A DNA stretch of 64,000 bases from Streptomonospora salina (GCF_014204715.1 NZ_JACHLY010000001.1:2263001-2327000); one strand, 5' to 3'; positions 43,252-51,853 are shown, counted from the first letter of the stretch. Translations and numbers: made by a program. Notes: a model not told the origin generated them from the letters alone.

Positions 43252-43536
43252 ATGGCGATTGATCCTGATCTCTGCATCGAGGTCCCGGCGGACTTCGACG
43301 ACTCCGGCTCCGAATCCCAGGTCCATCCGATCGCCCGAAAGATGTTCTCCGGGCGCACCAACGCCGAAGTCTTCCGCAAAGCACAGGTGTGGGCGGACGG
43401 GTTGAACGTGCACCTGCTCGACGTGGCATGGGACAAGGCCGAACTGGGCGGCGGGGCGATTGACGAGATATCCGGTGAGGAACTGCCCTACACCCTGACC
43501 GTCTACTTCAGCTTCGAGTTCGAGGACGAGGACTAG
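43252..43536 (+). CDS. Small acidic hypothetical protein
   Basis: 94-97 residues: [20 protein letters not shown], then [40 protein letters not shown] and an aromatic/acidic end [17 protein letters not shown]. Acidic, soluble, no signal peptide. Composition resembles immunity or accessory proteins, but I recognise no family. ATG at 43243 or 43252; no strong ribosome binding site. It lies between two gene remnants. Confidence 0.5.
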   Translation: MAIDPDLCIEVPADFDDSGSESQVHPIARKMFSGRTNAEVFRKAQVWADGLNVHLLDVAWDKAELGGGAIDEISGEELPYTLTVYFSFEFEDED

Positions 43537-43549
43537 TGTTCTGCGTCTG

Positions 43550-43965
43550 CAATCCGTTGTAGATATCGGGCGAGGGAGTCGAGGATCTCTTCGGCGGACT
43601 TGCGCTGAACGAACGGGCGAGGCTCGGTATTCCAGAGGATCTGCGTACCAGCGGCCCGATGTGGTCGAGGCTGTAGCCCAGCGGTACGCACCCCGACGTG
43701 GGCACACGACCGAAGGTGGGTATCAGTCCGGTCACGCCGCAGAACGCGGCGGGGATGCGGATACTGCCCGCGGTGTCGTGCCCAGTCCGGCGTGGAAGAA
43801 CCCGGCGGCCACCCCGCTGCCGGTACCCGAACTGGATCCGCCTGGCCAGGTACCGGTGTGCCAGGGGTTGCGCGGAACGGGGAACGGCGTGGAGTCGTCG
43901 ATCATGCCGCAAGCGAACTCCATCATGCTCGTCGGTAGTGAGCGATGCGAAGACGGCGTTACCAC
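43550..43965 (-). pseudogene. Frameshifted amidase-signature fragment
   Basis: Amidase signature region in two frames: [20 protein letters not shown] and [20 protein letters not shown] (the G-G-S-S-S-G Ser cluster), [12 protein letters not shown], then after a frameshift [20 protein letters not shown] and [20 protein letters not shown]. Both ends of the ~450-residue enzyme are missing. An inactive remnant of an amidase or Asp/Glu-tRNA amidotransferase A-like protein. Confidence 0.8.
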
Positions 43966-44077
43966 CGCTGGGACGGTGCCCCGGCCCCTGGACCGGCTTG
44001 CCGCCGCACCTGCTCCGTGACCGGGCCCCGGGAACCCGGCCCGGCCGCGGAGCCGACGAGAGGCGGGGCGCCGGTCT

Positions 44078-45478
44078 TCAGGCGCCGGTCGGGGCGGAGC
44101 TTCCGCGGCCCAACCGCAGGCTGATCACGGCCGTGAGTGTGAAGACCCCGGCCTGGTACAGCATCGCGTGCCAGAATGCGCCGCCGGAGTCCGCGGCGGG
44201 CGCGAGGTAGGCGAGGGATGCCAGCGTGATGCCGATGGACCCGCCGAGCTGCTGTGCGGTGGGCAGCAGCCCGGAGAGCGACCCGGTTGTCTCCGCGCTC
44301 GTGCGCGCCAGCACCAGGGAGAACACCGAGGCGGTGAAGACTCCGAATGCCGCGCCGCCCGCAGCCAGCAGCGGCGCCGCCCCGAGGGTCGGCGCGGTGC
44401 CGAGCAGAGGGGCGAGGCCGGCCATGACCGCCGCCAGGACCAGCGCCGACGCCGTCAGCAGCCGCGGGCCGTGGCGACGGGCCAGGACCGGTGCGCACCT
44501 GCTGCCGACGACGGCCGCGGCGGCGAAGGGCGTCGACAGTGCGGCGGCCGCCAGAGCGGAGTAGCCCGCGGCCTGCTGGAGATGCAGGAACAGCAGGAAG
44601 GTGAACGACGGCACCCCGGCGTTGAAGACGAAGACCAGCAGGATGCCCGTTCGCGCGGTCCGCGAGCGCAGGGCGGCGGGATGGATCAGCGGGGCTTCGC
44701 CGCGGCGCTGCGCCGCGGCGAAGCACGCCAGCACGAACGCGCTGCTGCCGAGGCTGACCAGGGTCCACGGCGGCCATCCCGCGTTCGGACCGAGAGCGAG
44801 CGGGAGGATCAGCATCCCGAACCCGGTCGTGGCGAGTATCGCGCCGACCGCGTCGATCCGCAGCCGACGGTCCGGACGCGACCGCGGCAGCGCCCGTGCC
44901 CCCGCCAGCGCTGCCAGCGCCACCGGAACGGTCGCCAGAAAGACCGTCCGCCAGCCCAGCCCCAGCAGGTCCGCGCCGAGCAGCAGTCCGCCCAGCAGTG
45001 GGCCGGCGAGTGAGGCGACCCCCATCGTCGCCCCGTACAGCCCCAGCGCGTGGGCGCGCCGACCGGTGGGCACGGCCGTCTGGATGATGGAGAGGACCTG
45101 GGGGGCGACGAGCCCGCTGCCCGCGCCCTGCACGAGGCGAGCCGCGATCAGCGCGGCCGGTGTAGGTGCGAACGCGCACGCTGCGGAGGCGAGCGCGAAG
45201 ACGGCCGTGCCGATGGCGAACAGGCGGCGGTAGCCGTAGCGGTCGCCGAGCCGCGCGGCGGTGATCAGCAGGCAGGCGTAGGTGAGGGTGTAGCCGGCGA
45301 GCACGAGTTGCACCTCGCCCGGCCCGGCGTCCAGACCGCGCTGGATCGCCGGGGCGGCCACCTGCGCGATCGTCACGCTGAGCAGCTGCACGAAGGTGGC
45401 ACCGAGCACTACGGGCAGCACGAGCTTCGAATCGGCGGAACCGGCGGGCAGGAGTGCCGGCGGGCGTGCGGCGTTCAC
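44078..45478 (-). CDS. DHA2-type MFS multidrug transporter
   Basis: 466 residues with about fourteen hydrophobic segments: LPVVLGATFVQLLSVTIAQV, the motif A stretch LLITAARLGDRYGYRRLFAI, RLVQGAGSGLVAPQVLSIIQ and the motif C-type GPLLGGLLLGADLLG. EmrB/QacA family; exports drugs or natural products with protons. The GTG start (45476-45478) overlaps the stop codon of the alpha/beta hydrolase gene, so the two are co-translated. Earlier starts would run through that gene and are rejected. Confidence 0.88.
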   Translation of the reverse strand: MNAARPPALLPAGSADSKLVLPVVLGATFVQLLSVTIAQVAAPAIQRGLDAGPGEVQLVLAGYTLTYACLLITAARLGDRYGYRRLFAIGTAVFALASAACAFAPTPAALIAARLVQGAGSGLVAPQVLSIIQTAVPTGRRAHALGLYGATMGVASLAGPLLGGLLLGADLLGLGWRTVFLATVPVALAALAGARALPRSRPDRRLRIDAVGAILATTGFGMLILPLALGPNAGWPPWTLVSLGSSAFVLACFAAAQRRGEAPLIHPAALRSRTARTGILLVFVFNAGVPSFTFLLFLHLQQAAGYSALAAAALSTPFAAAAVVGSRCAPVLARRHGPRLLTASALVLAAVMAGLAPLLGTAPTLGAAPLLAAGGAAFGVFTASVFSLVLARTSAETTGSLSGLLPTAQQLGGSIGITLASLAYLAPAADSGGAFWHAMLYQAGVFTLTAVISLRLGRGSSAPTGA

Positions 45479-46338
45479 GAGGACCGGTCGGCGGTGAGGG
45501 CCGCGGCCAACTCGCCGGGGCGCGCGGCGAACGGGCTGTGGCTTCCGGGAAGCGTCCGGACCGCGAACGGGTTGGCGGGGAACGCGGCGTCGGCCTCGGC
45601 GATCATCAGGTCCTGGGTTCCGGTGGGCAGCGACCGGTCGCCGGCGCAGCGCAGGAACGTGCGCGGGATACGTCCCCAGCCCTGGGCGGTCAGGGTGACC
45701 GGGCTCGACGGGATGGCCATGGGCAGGTCGGGGCTCAGGGTCGTCCGCCACCGGTCGACGCGGTCGGCGGGCATGTCGTGGTAATGGGTCCGGCGCAGCT
45801 CCGCGACGTAGTCGGGGTCGGTGGAGACGGGGTTGATCCGCACGGCGCCGACCTCGTCGGGGTCGGCGACCGGCAGACCGCCGCCGAGCGCGCCGGCGTT
45901 TTCGGGCGCGGACAGGTACTCGTAGAAGCGAGGGCGCCCGGCCGGGACGAACGCGGACAGGTAGACGATGCGGTCGACCAGTTCGGGGGCGTGTTCCACG
46001 GCGAGGGACGCGGGTCCGCCCCCGGCGCTGTGGGCGACCAGGACGACGGTGCGAGCGCGCCCGCGCACCGACCGCAGCGTCTCCAGCACCGTGTCGGCGC
46101 ACTCGTCCATCGACACCCCGGCCGTCTGCGATCTCTCCGTGCGCATTCCGGGTTGATTCGCGGCGAAGTAGCCACTGGGCAGTGGGGCGGCGAACCCGTG
46201 GCCGGGCAGGTCGAGGGCGACGCTGGGCGCGCCGAGTGCGGCGAGCGAGCGCTGTGCGGGTCCCCAGTGGGCGGCGCCGTGCCAGGCGCCGTGGACGAGA
46301 ACGAACAGCGTATCCATCGGTGCGGCTGTGGAAGTCAT
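45475..46338 (-). CDS. Alpha/beta hydrolase (esterase-like)
   Basis: 287 residues. FVLVHGAWHGAAHWGPAQRS (H-G oxyanion segment), VALDLPGHGFAAPL, nucleophile elbow VAHSAGGGPAS (Ser), YLSAFVPAGRPRF, and a catalytic His in LPGSHSPFAARPGELAAAL. Matches small esterase/salicylate-esterase-like hydrolases of Streptomyces. ATG at 46336-46338. First gene of the operon with the DHA2 exporter, divergent from a LysR regulator; the three likely form a detoxification locus (hydrolyse and export). Substrate unknown. Confidence 0.88.
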   Translation of the reverse strand: MTSTAAPMDTLFVLVHGAWHGAAHWGPAQRSLAALGAPSVALDLPGHGFAAPLPSGYFAANQPGMRTERSQTAGVSMDECADTVLETLRSVRGRARTVVLVAHSAGGGPASLAVEHAPELVDRIVYLSAFVPAGRPRFYEYLSAPENAGALGGGLPVADPDEVGAVRINPVSTDPDYVAELRRTHYHDMPADRVDRWRTTLSPDLPMAIPSSPVTLTAQGWGRIPRTFLRCAGDRSLPTGTQDLMIAEADAAFPANPFAVRTLPGSHSPFAARPGELAAALTADRSS

Positions 46339-46399
46339 GCCCCTATTCCACTGGCGATGGCCTCGGCTATGTACGTGTATATCTACCTGTACTTCGGAC

Positions 46400-46416
46400 G
46401 ATATCCTAGAGGTATC
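46400..46416. promoter_or_regulatory. LysR-type operator in the divergent promoter
   Basis: GATATCCTAGAGGTATC, a near-perfect palindrome with the T-N11-A pattern, in an AT-rich 98-bp spacer between the LysR gene and the hydrolase-exporter operon. Confidence 0.6.
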
Positions 46417-46436
46417 ACTAGGGGAGGGGAGTCGCC

Positions 46437-47420
46437 ATGGAGGCGCGGCACCTGCGCTACGCGGTGGCGCTCGCCGACCACCGGAGTTTCCGCCGCGCCG
46501 CAGCGGCCGTCGGGATCGCGCAGCCGCCGCTGTCCAAGCAGATCGCGGCGCTGGAACACGAGGTCGGCGCCCGGCTGTTCGACCGCACCGCGCAGGGCGT
46601 CGTCCCCACGGCCGCGGGCGATGCGTTCCTCGCCAGGGCGCGCCGGTCGCTGGCCGAGGCGTCGGCCGCCGCGATCGACGCCGCGCGTGCGGACCGCGGC
46701 GAGACGGGGCGGCTGAGCCTGGGGTTCGTCGCCTCCGCGCTGCTGGACCCGCTGCCCACCGTGCTGAGCCGGTTCGGGACGCAGCGACCGGACGTGCGCC
46801 TGGTGCTGCACGAGATGGCGACGAGCCGGAGCACCGCCGCACTGGTCGCGGGCGAATTGGACGTGGCCGTCGGGCTGGGGCCGCCGCGCGGAACGGGTGC
46901 GGAGTCGCTGGTTTCGGTCACCATCGGCCGCGACCACCTGGTGGCCGTGGTGGCGCGCACCCACGCCTATGCGGGGCAGCGGACGGTCGCGCCGGAGCAA
47001 TTGCGGAATCAGCAGCTCATCGTCGCGCCGGGCGCGGACGAGCCGGCCATCGCCATCGGGCTGCGCCGGCTGCTCGGCCCCGATTCCTGGACGCTGGAAG
47101 CCGCAACGGTCGCCAGGGATGTCCACACCATCGCCGGCCTGGCGGCGTGCGGAGTCGGCGTGGGCCTGGGCCCCTCGCGCATGCGGCTGAACGCGCGGCC
47201 GGACGTCTGGGTGTGCGACGTGTCGCCGCGCACCCGGCTGCCCGACCTGACCCTGTCGTTCCGCGCCGACGACCGCTCCCGCGTGCTGGAGGCGTTCTTG
47301 GACACGATCCGGGCCGGCTGCCCGGACGTCGGCGACGCCCTCGACCGGCGGCTGGACCGCAGCGCTCCGTCCGACCGCGAACCGCCCCTGCGTGAAGCCG
47401 AACCCGGGAAGGATCCCTGA
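46437..47420 (+). CDS. LysR-family regulator
   Basis: 327 residues. HTH_1: EARHLRYAVALADHRSFRRA, GIAQPPLSKQIAALEHEVGA, RLFDRTAQGVVPTAAG. The effector domain follows (GRLSLGFVASALLDPLPTVL, ELDVAVGLGPP, RDHLVAVVARTHAYAGQRTV). Good GGGGAGGGGAG ribosome binding site. Divergent from the hydrolase/DHA2 operon, which it probably controls through the palindrome at 46400-46416. Confidence 0.92.
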   Translation: MEARHLRYAVALADHRSFRRAAAAVGIAQPPLSKQIAALEHEVGARLFDRTAQGVVPTAAGDAFLARARRSLAEASAAAIDAARADRGETGRLSLGFVASALLDPLPTVLSRFGTQRPDVRLVLHEMATSRSTAALVAGELDVAVGLGPPRGTGAESLVSVTIGRDHLVAVVARTHAYAGQRTVAPEQLRNQQLIVAPGADEPAIAIGLRRLLGPDSWTLEAATVARDVHTIAGLAACGVGVGLGPSRMRLNARPDVWVCDVSPRTRLPDLTLSFRADDRSRVLEAFLDTIRAGCPDVGDALDRRLDRSAPSDREPPLREAEPGKDP

Positions 47421-47439
47421 GCGCAGCGGCGCCGACGCG

Positions 47440-47625
47440 CTGTCAGCAGGCGAGGCCGGCGGCCGGGCCGCGGGGCTGGCCTACTGCACCGCCCTCGGCA
47501 TCGAGGAGGGGCACATCGTCTACGCTGCGGGGGCACAACCGACCGTGCGCATCGTGCGCGAGTCCGGGGTTCGCCTGCGGATTCGGGCCTTGGATTCGTC
47601 CCTCCCAAGGCATCAGACGCGGTAG
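47440..47625 (+). pseudogene. McrC-like C-terminal fragment (5-methylcytosine restriction)
   Basis: A frame reading GLAYCTALGIEEGHIVYAAG, then QPTVRIVRESGVRLRIRALD matches the C-terminal end of McrC proteins (Y-C-T-A-L-x-L-x-x-G-x-L-V-Y-A-x-G ... H-x-L-D). The nuclease domain and McrB are absent. Remnant of a modification-dependent restriction system. Confidence 0.55.
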
Positions 47626-47646
47626 GCGGCTGAAGCGCATGCCCGC

Positions 47647-48468
47647 TCATGTTCCGACAGCACGCCGCTTGCTCATCAGATCGGCCGACCCCGCCCCGCG
47701 CGCTGCGACCCGAACAGTGGCTCTGCGACTGAAGAGCCGTACCAGCCCTGCGGCGACGGCGGTACTCGCTCGTGACACCGTGCTCGGCACGGACCTGTCC
47801 CGGTCGAGGGCGCGCACCACCGCCCGTGCGACCTCGTCGGGGGTCTGAAACCCGCTCCCGTACCCCTCGGTGCCGATCTCGTCGAAGAACTCCGATCGGG
47901 TGAGCCCCGGCGAGAACGCCATGGTCCGCAGTCCGCTCCCGCGCGTTTCCCACCACAGCGCCTCGGTGAAGTTCAGCACGAACGCCTTGCTCGCCGCGTA
48001 GACGGCCATGCCCGGGATCGGTTGATAGGCCGCTGCGCTCGCGATGTTGACCAGGTATCCGCCCTCTGCGCGGCTCAGTCGGTCGATGAAGGCTCGGGTG
48101 ATGTCTACGAGGGCGGTGACGTTGAGGGCGAGCAGCGCTTCGAGTTCGTCCGGGTCCTGATCGGCGAAGGCTCCGTCCGAACCGATCCCCGCGTTGTTGA
48201 TCAGGCTGGTCACGCAGATGCCTCGGCGGTCCACCTCGGCGGCCAGGTCCCGGCCCGCCCCGGAGCGGCCGAGGTCGGCGGACACGGTTTCGACCCGGAC
48301 ACCGTGCGCCGTGCGCAGTTCGGCGGCCAGAGCATCCAGTCGTTCGGCGCGGCGTGCGGCGAGGACCAGGGCGGTGCCGCGTTCGGCGAGCCTGCGGGCC
48401 AAGTCGGCCCCGATCCCGGAGCTGGCGCCGGTGATGAGCGTGGCCTGGGAGGAATGATCGATAGCCAT
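47647..48468 (-). CDS. Short-chain dehydrogenase/reductase
   Basis: 273 residues. NADP-type cofactor motif TGASSGIGADLARRLAERGT, NNAGIGSDG, catalytic Ser in VNIASAAAYQPIPG and Y-x-x-x-K in VYAASKAFVLNF, then SPGLTRSEFFDEIG. The C-terminal extension after residue 220 is basic and includes a possible membrane-associating helix, as in DltE-like SDRs. Divergent from a TetR regulator (74 bp), which likely represses it. Substrate unknown. Confidence 0.92.
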   Translation of the reverse strand: MAIDHSSQATLITGASSGIGADLARRLAERGTALVLAARRAERLDALAAELRTAHGVRVETVSADLGRSGAGRDLAAEVDRRGICVTSLINNAGIGSDGAFADQDPDELEALLALNVTALVDITRAFIDRLSRAEGGYLVNIASAAAYQPIPGMAVYAASKAFVLNFTEALWWETRGSGLRTMAFSPGLTRSEFFDEIGTEGYGSGFQTPDEVARAVVRALDRDRSVPSTVSRASTAVAAGLVRLFSRRATVRVAARGAGSADLMSKRRAVGT

Positions 48469-48542
48469 GACAACACTCTATGCCAAGATGACACCGAGTG
48501 CCACAATCGACGCTAAGTGTCTTGTCGTATAAGGTGAGCTTC

Positions 48543-49151
48543 GTGAGCAGCGGAGAAGCTAAGCCCGGTCTGCGAGAACGCACACGGCGTGCGATACACC
48601 GAGAGATCGCCGAGACCGGCATGGCCCTCTTCCTCAAGCACGGCTTCGAGGAGACCACCGTCGATCAGATCGCCGAGACCGCCGGGATCTCCCGACGTTC
48701 GTTCTTCCGCTACTTCGCCACCAAGGAGGACATCGTCCTGGGCGATTTGATCGACCGGGGACACCGCGTCCATACCGCACTGGCCGAACGCCCTCCCGAG
48801 GAAGAACCCTGGACCGCCATCCGTTCCGCCCTTCTGGCACTACGCGACGAGGCCCGGGCCGACACCGAGGCAGAGCTACGCATCGCCCGGATGCTGTTCC
48901 AGGCGCCATCCCTGCGCGCACGCCACCTGGAAAAGCACCTCGCCTGGCAGGAGACGCTCGTCCCCGAACTCACCCGACGCTTGCGCGCCGCGACGGACAT
49001 CGACGAAACCCGCGCCACCCACCACGCCACAGCGATTATCGCCACCGCCCTGACGTGCCTCGACGTCGCCACCGAAACATGGGTACACCGCAACGGCACC
49101 GTGCCCCTCGAGGACCTCTGGGACGAGGCCGTCACCGCCGTCAGGTCATGA
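48543..49151 (+). CDS. TetR-family regulator
   Basis: About 202 residues from a GTG with AAGGTGAG upstream. HTH: GLRERTRRAIHREIAETGMA, LFLKHGFEETTVDQIAETAG, ISRRSFFRYFATKEDIVLGD. C-terminal ligand domain with ARMLFQAPSLRARHLEKHLA. Likely controls the divergent SDR gene and itself. The ~255 bp after it hold no recognisable gene. Confidence 0.9.
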   Translation: MSSGEAKPGLRERTRRAIHREIAETGMALFLKHGFEETTVDQIAETAGISRRSFFRYFATKEDIVLGDLIDRGHRVHTALAERPPEEEPWTAIRSALLALRDEARADTEAELRIARMLFQAPSLRARHLEKHLAWQETLVPELTRRLRAATDIDETRATHHATAIIATALTCLDVATETWVHRNGTVPLEDLWDEAVTAVRS

Positions 49152-49407
49152 CACCGCCGTGCATGCAGACCCGACGCACGACGGACCACCGCGCGTGCAC
49201 GAGCACCCGGCGGCACGAGACCAGGACAACGACGGCGACCCGACCCAGCCGGCGCCGCTGCGCACGGCGGTGCCGGGAGGTGCCGGGCGGGTTCACGTCG
49301 GACGACGTCGCGATCGGCACCGCGGCCGGGCAGGTGACCTGCCCGGCCGGGAACGCCGGGATCTCGCCTGGAAAACGGAGTATCGCCGGTGGCGTCGATC
49401 CGGTGGA

Positions 49408-49809
49408 TCACGCTTCCGTCGAGGTGCGCTGCAACTTGGGACTGTCAGCGAGCTTGAGCCAGACGACGCCGCCGATGATGACTGCCAGCCAGAAGGCACG
49501 GATCGGGGTCAGGACCTCATCGAAGAAGACCGGCCCCAAGAGCGCGGCACCGACCGCTCCGATGCCGGCCCACACGGCGTAGCCGATGCCGACGTCGATC
49601 GCCTTGAGGGCCACGCTGAGGCAGAACAGGGTCAGCAGGAAGAAGACGACGGCGGAGACGGACCATGCCAGGGTGGTGAACCCGGAGCTGCCGGCCACGC
49701 TGAGCGCATAGCCGACCTCGAACGCCCCGGCCAGCAGCAGAATCAGCCAGGCGGTCGTCTTCTTCCTCGCATACGTGTTCTGAGTGGTAGTGGCAGTGGT
49801 AGTGGTCAT
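49408..49809 (-). CDS. Small multidrug resistance (SMR) subunit 1
   Basis: 133 residues with four transmembrane helices; the essential Glu is in ILLLAGAFEVGYALSVAG. Other SMR blocks: ALKAIDVGIGYAVWAGIGAV and GPVFFDEVLTPIRAFWLAVI. A 20-residue Thr-rich N-terminal extension is unusual for SMR and may be disordered. Follows a second SMR gene by 31 bp, so the pair probably form a heterodimer like EbrAB or YkkCD. Last gene of the MarR-controlled operon. Confidence 0.9.
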   Translation of the reverse strand: MTTTTATTTQNTYARKKTTAWLILLLAGAFEVGYALSVAGSSGFTTLAWSVSAVVFFLLTLFCLSVALKAIDVGIGYAVWAGIGAVGAALLGPVFFDEVLTPIRAFWLAVIIGGVVWLKLADSPKLQRTSTEA

Positions 49810-49840
49810 CGCATTGGTCCTTTCAGATGGAAGATGCGGG

Positions 49841-50161
49841 TTATGCGGCTCCGCTGAGCTGGAGTCCGACGACCCCGCCGATGACGATCGCGATACCGAG
49901 GCCCTTCTTCCAGTTCAGCTGCTGGTTCAGGAAGAGTGCTCCTACGATGACGATTCCGACGCCGGCGACGCTGGTCCAGATCGCGTAACCGACGCCCACG
50001 TCGAAGGTCAGCAGTGCGAGGCTGAGGAAGAATGTGGCGATCGCGCCGCTGACAAGGGTCCCGATCGTCCACCACGGTTTCGTGAAGCCGTGCGCCTTGC
50101 TCGCGGCGATGCCGACGGCGGCCTCGAAGACGACGGCGACGCCCAGGTAAAGCCAGCTCAT
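49841..50161 (-). CDS. Small multidrug resistance (SMR) subunit 2
   Basis: 106 residues, four helices, Glu in VAVVFEAAVGIAASKAHGFT, then LALLTFDVGVGYAIWTSVAG and GALFLNQQLNWKKGLGIAIV. Canonical SMR length. Start codon overlaps the stop codon of the deaminase gene (ATGA), showing coupled translation. No guanidine-riboswitch-like structure seen before the operon. Confidence 0.92.
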   Translation of the reverse strand: MSWLYLGVAVVFEAAVGIAASKAHGFTKPWWTIGTLVSGAIATFFLSLALLTFDVGVGYAIWTSVAGVGIVIVGALFLNQQLNWKKGLGIAIVIGGVVGLQLSGAA

Positions 50162-50676
50162 GGTGTTCCTTTCGACGGATGCGTATTTGTTCCCGGGTTT
50201 GTTTCAGACCACAGGTACCGCGCGAAGGGCTCCGTTCCTCGCTCGACGGGGATTCGGTGTACGAAACCGTCGAGTTCGTCGTCGGAGATCCCCATAGCCG
50301 GATAGCTCGCGCGGTAGTCGAATCCCCGTTCCGCGACCGCGTCGCGGCCGAGGGCGATGTAGACGGCGTCGACTCCCCGCTCGATGGCGTAGCGGTAGCA
50401 GAGTCCGCAGGGCTCGCCCGTAGCCAGTAGCGAGGTTCCGGCCAGGTTCTTCAAGCGGTGGGAAACCGTCGCATCCCTCATCGCCACGATCTCGGCGTGA
50501 GCGCTTTGATCTCCCGTCTCCGAAACCTTGTTGACACCGAATGCGGAAATCGCTCCGGTTTCGTCGGCCACGACACCGACGAACGGGAGTCCGCCGCCGT
50601 CGACATGGGCGATGCATGCGTCGACGGCCCGCTCCATGAGCGCCCGCAACGCCGATACGGTCAAACCCACGGTCAT
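50158..50676 (-). CDS. Nucleoside deaminase (CMP/dCMP-type, zinc)
   Basis: 172 residues. Zinc and catalytic sites: HAEIVAMRDA (His plus Glu) and GEPCGLCYRYAIERG (P-C-x-x-C). Upstream GLPFVGVVADETGAISAFGV and the C-terminal WSETNPGTNTHPSKG tail. Members deaminate cytosine, guanine, adenosine in tRNA or nucleoside antibiotics. Cys spacing and length fit a free nucleoside or base deaminase rather than TadA, but this is inference. ATGA overlaps both with the DsbA-like gene before it and the SMR gene after it. Confidence 0.85.
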   Translation of the reverse strand: MTVGLTVSALRALMERAVDACIAHVDGGGLPFVGVVADETGAISAFGVNKVSETGDQSAHAEIVAMRDATVSHRLKNLAGTSLLATGEPCGLCYRYAIERGVDAVYIALGRDAVAERGFDYRASYPAMGISDDELDGFVHRIPVERGTEPFARYLWSETNPGTNTHPSKGTP

Positions 50677-51275
50677 GCCTCCTGGGACACGGCCGCGTCG
50701 ACCAGCTGCGTGAGGCGATCCGCGTCCGGCACACCGGCGGCGATCCGCCCGTCGACCCGGAAACCGGGGACCGCGGAGATCCCGACGGTGCCTACGGCGT
50801 ACTCCTGGTCCCCACGCCGGCGCCGGCGCCGATCCTCACTGGCGAGGGCCGAGACGACGTCGCCGCGGTCCAGTCCCACGGACTCGGCGACGTCGATGAT
50901 GACCTCGTCGTCGCCGATATTGCGGTCCTGCTGGAAGAAGGCGCGGAACATCGCGCCGGAGTACGCCTCGGGCACACCGTGTTCCGCGGCCAGTTGCAGG
51001 ACCATGAACGCCTTGTCGCTGCGCGGCTGCGGGGAGACCGTCGGTAGCGATAGGTCCACACCGATCCGCCGCGCCATCGGGTAGACGGATGTGTTCCACA
51101 CTCCGGGCAGATAGTCGTCCTCGGGCCTGAGTGTGGGAACCGGATCCGGCCTCAACTCGAAGGGGCGTATGTCGATCTCCACGTCGCGTCGTCGCCGGAG
51201 TTCCCCGACGGCGTCCTCCGCGAGGAAGCAGAACGGGCATACGTAGTCCACGAACACGTCGACTCTGGTTGTCAT
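50673..51275 (-). CDS. DsbA/FrnE-family thioredoxin-fold oxidoreductase
   Basis: 200 residues, no signal peptide. Active site CPFC at residues 13-16 in VDVFVDYVCPFCFLAEDAVG, the FrnE-like middle (PFELRPDPVP, YPMARRIGVDLSLPTVSPQP, DKAFMVLQLAAEHGVPEAYS) and cis-Pro TVGISAVPGFRVDGRIAAG. Cytosolic dithiol isomerase or 2-hydroxychromene-isomerase-like fold. First gene of the four-gene operon. Its connection with the deaminase and exporters is not a pattern I know. Confidence 0.9.
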   Translation of the reverse strand: MTTRVDVFVDYVCPFCFLAEDAVGELRRRRDVEIDIRPFELRPDPVPTLRPEDDYLPGVWNTSVYPMARRIGVDLSLPTVSPQPRSDKAFMVLQLAAEHGVPEAYSGAMFRAFFQQDRNIGDDEVIIDVAESVGLDRGDVVSALASEDRRRRRRGDQEYAVGTVGISAVPGFRVDGRIAAGVPDADRLTQLVDAAVSQEA

Positions 51276-51311
51276 CCCTCTCCTTCACTCCTCTCGTTCC
51301 ACAGTATTTAT

Positions 51312-51323
51312 ATGTACATGCAA
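51312..51323. promoter_or_regulatory. MarR operator copy at the DsbA-deaminase-SMR promoter
   Basis: ATGTACATGCAA, identical to 51842-51853 at the marR start. Lies 37 bp upstream of the first gene of the operon, next to the palindrome CAACTAGTTG. Confidence 0.6.
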
Positions 51324-51372
51324 CTAGTTGGGTACAGAGGGCCTGCACGCGTCGGCACGCCACGCGGACTGT

Positions 51373-51849
51373 TCAGCGGATAAGTGAACCGATGACCTCG
51401 AACGCTCGGCCGAGGTCGCCGCGACCGAGGTCAGGGTACTCCTCGGTCGCGCTCTGCAGCAGCTCGCGGATCTTCCCCTCGTAGGGGTCGCGGATCGCGT
51501 CGACGGTGCCCACGCCTCGATCGGTGATCACCGCGTAGACGCCCCGGCCGTCGTCCGGGCAGGTGTCGCGAAAGATCAGTTCCTTGCGTTCCAGCCGCTC
51601 CACCAGCCGGGTTACGGAACTCTGGTTCAGGCCCACCTTGCGAGCGAGGTCGTTGAGCCGCAACTCCCGATCCGACGCCGTGCTCAGATGAAGCATCGCC
51701 CGGTAGTCGGCAAGGCCGATGCCATATGTCTCCATCAGCCATCGACTCAGCGTTGCGTCCATTGCGGTGACGAACGCCGTCGCCTCGGACCAAGCCGCGC
51801 TCAGACTGCGGACCGCCGACTCCCCTTCCGGCACTGGTTCCATGTACAT
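51373..51849 (-). CDS. MarR-family regulator
   Basis: 158 residues. Winged helix with TYGIGLADYRAMLHLSTASD, RELRLNDLARKVGLNQSSVT, RLVERLERKELIFRDTCPDD and the wing DGRGVYAVITDRG. ATG at 51847-51849 (or 51841-51843, two codons later), overlapping its own operator copy. Same strand and just upstream of the DsbA-deaminase-SMR operon, each with an ATGTACATGCAA site, so it likely controls both. Confidence 0.92.
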   Translation of the reverse strand: MYMEPVPEGESAVRSLSAAWSEATAFVTAMDATLSRWLMETYGIGLADYRAMLHLSTASDRELRLNDLARKVGLNQSSVTRLVERLERKELIFRDTCPDDGRGVYAVITDRGVGTVDAIRDPYEGKIRELLQSATEEYPDLGRGDLGRAFEVIGSLIR

Positions 51850-51853
51850 GCAA
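51842..51853. promoter_or_regulatory. MarR operator copy at its own start codon
   Basis: ATGTACATGCAA, matching 51312-51323; it contains the palindrome ATGTACAT and covers the marR start codon, fitting autorepression. Confidence 0.6.

Noticed and set aside
45479-46102. Upstream extension of the DHA2 transporter frame
   Set aside because: Runs through the alpha/beta hydrolase gene; the GTG at 45478 overlapping the hydrolase stop codon is the natural start.
51276-51372. Possible guanidine riboswitch before the SMR operon
   Set aside because: I looked for a folded leader because SMR genes are often guanidine-controlled; the spacer is short and shows only the MarR-type motif and small palindromes.
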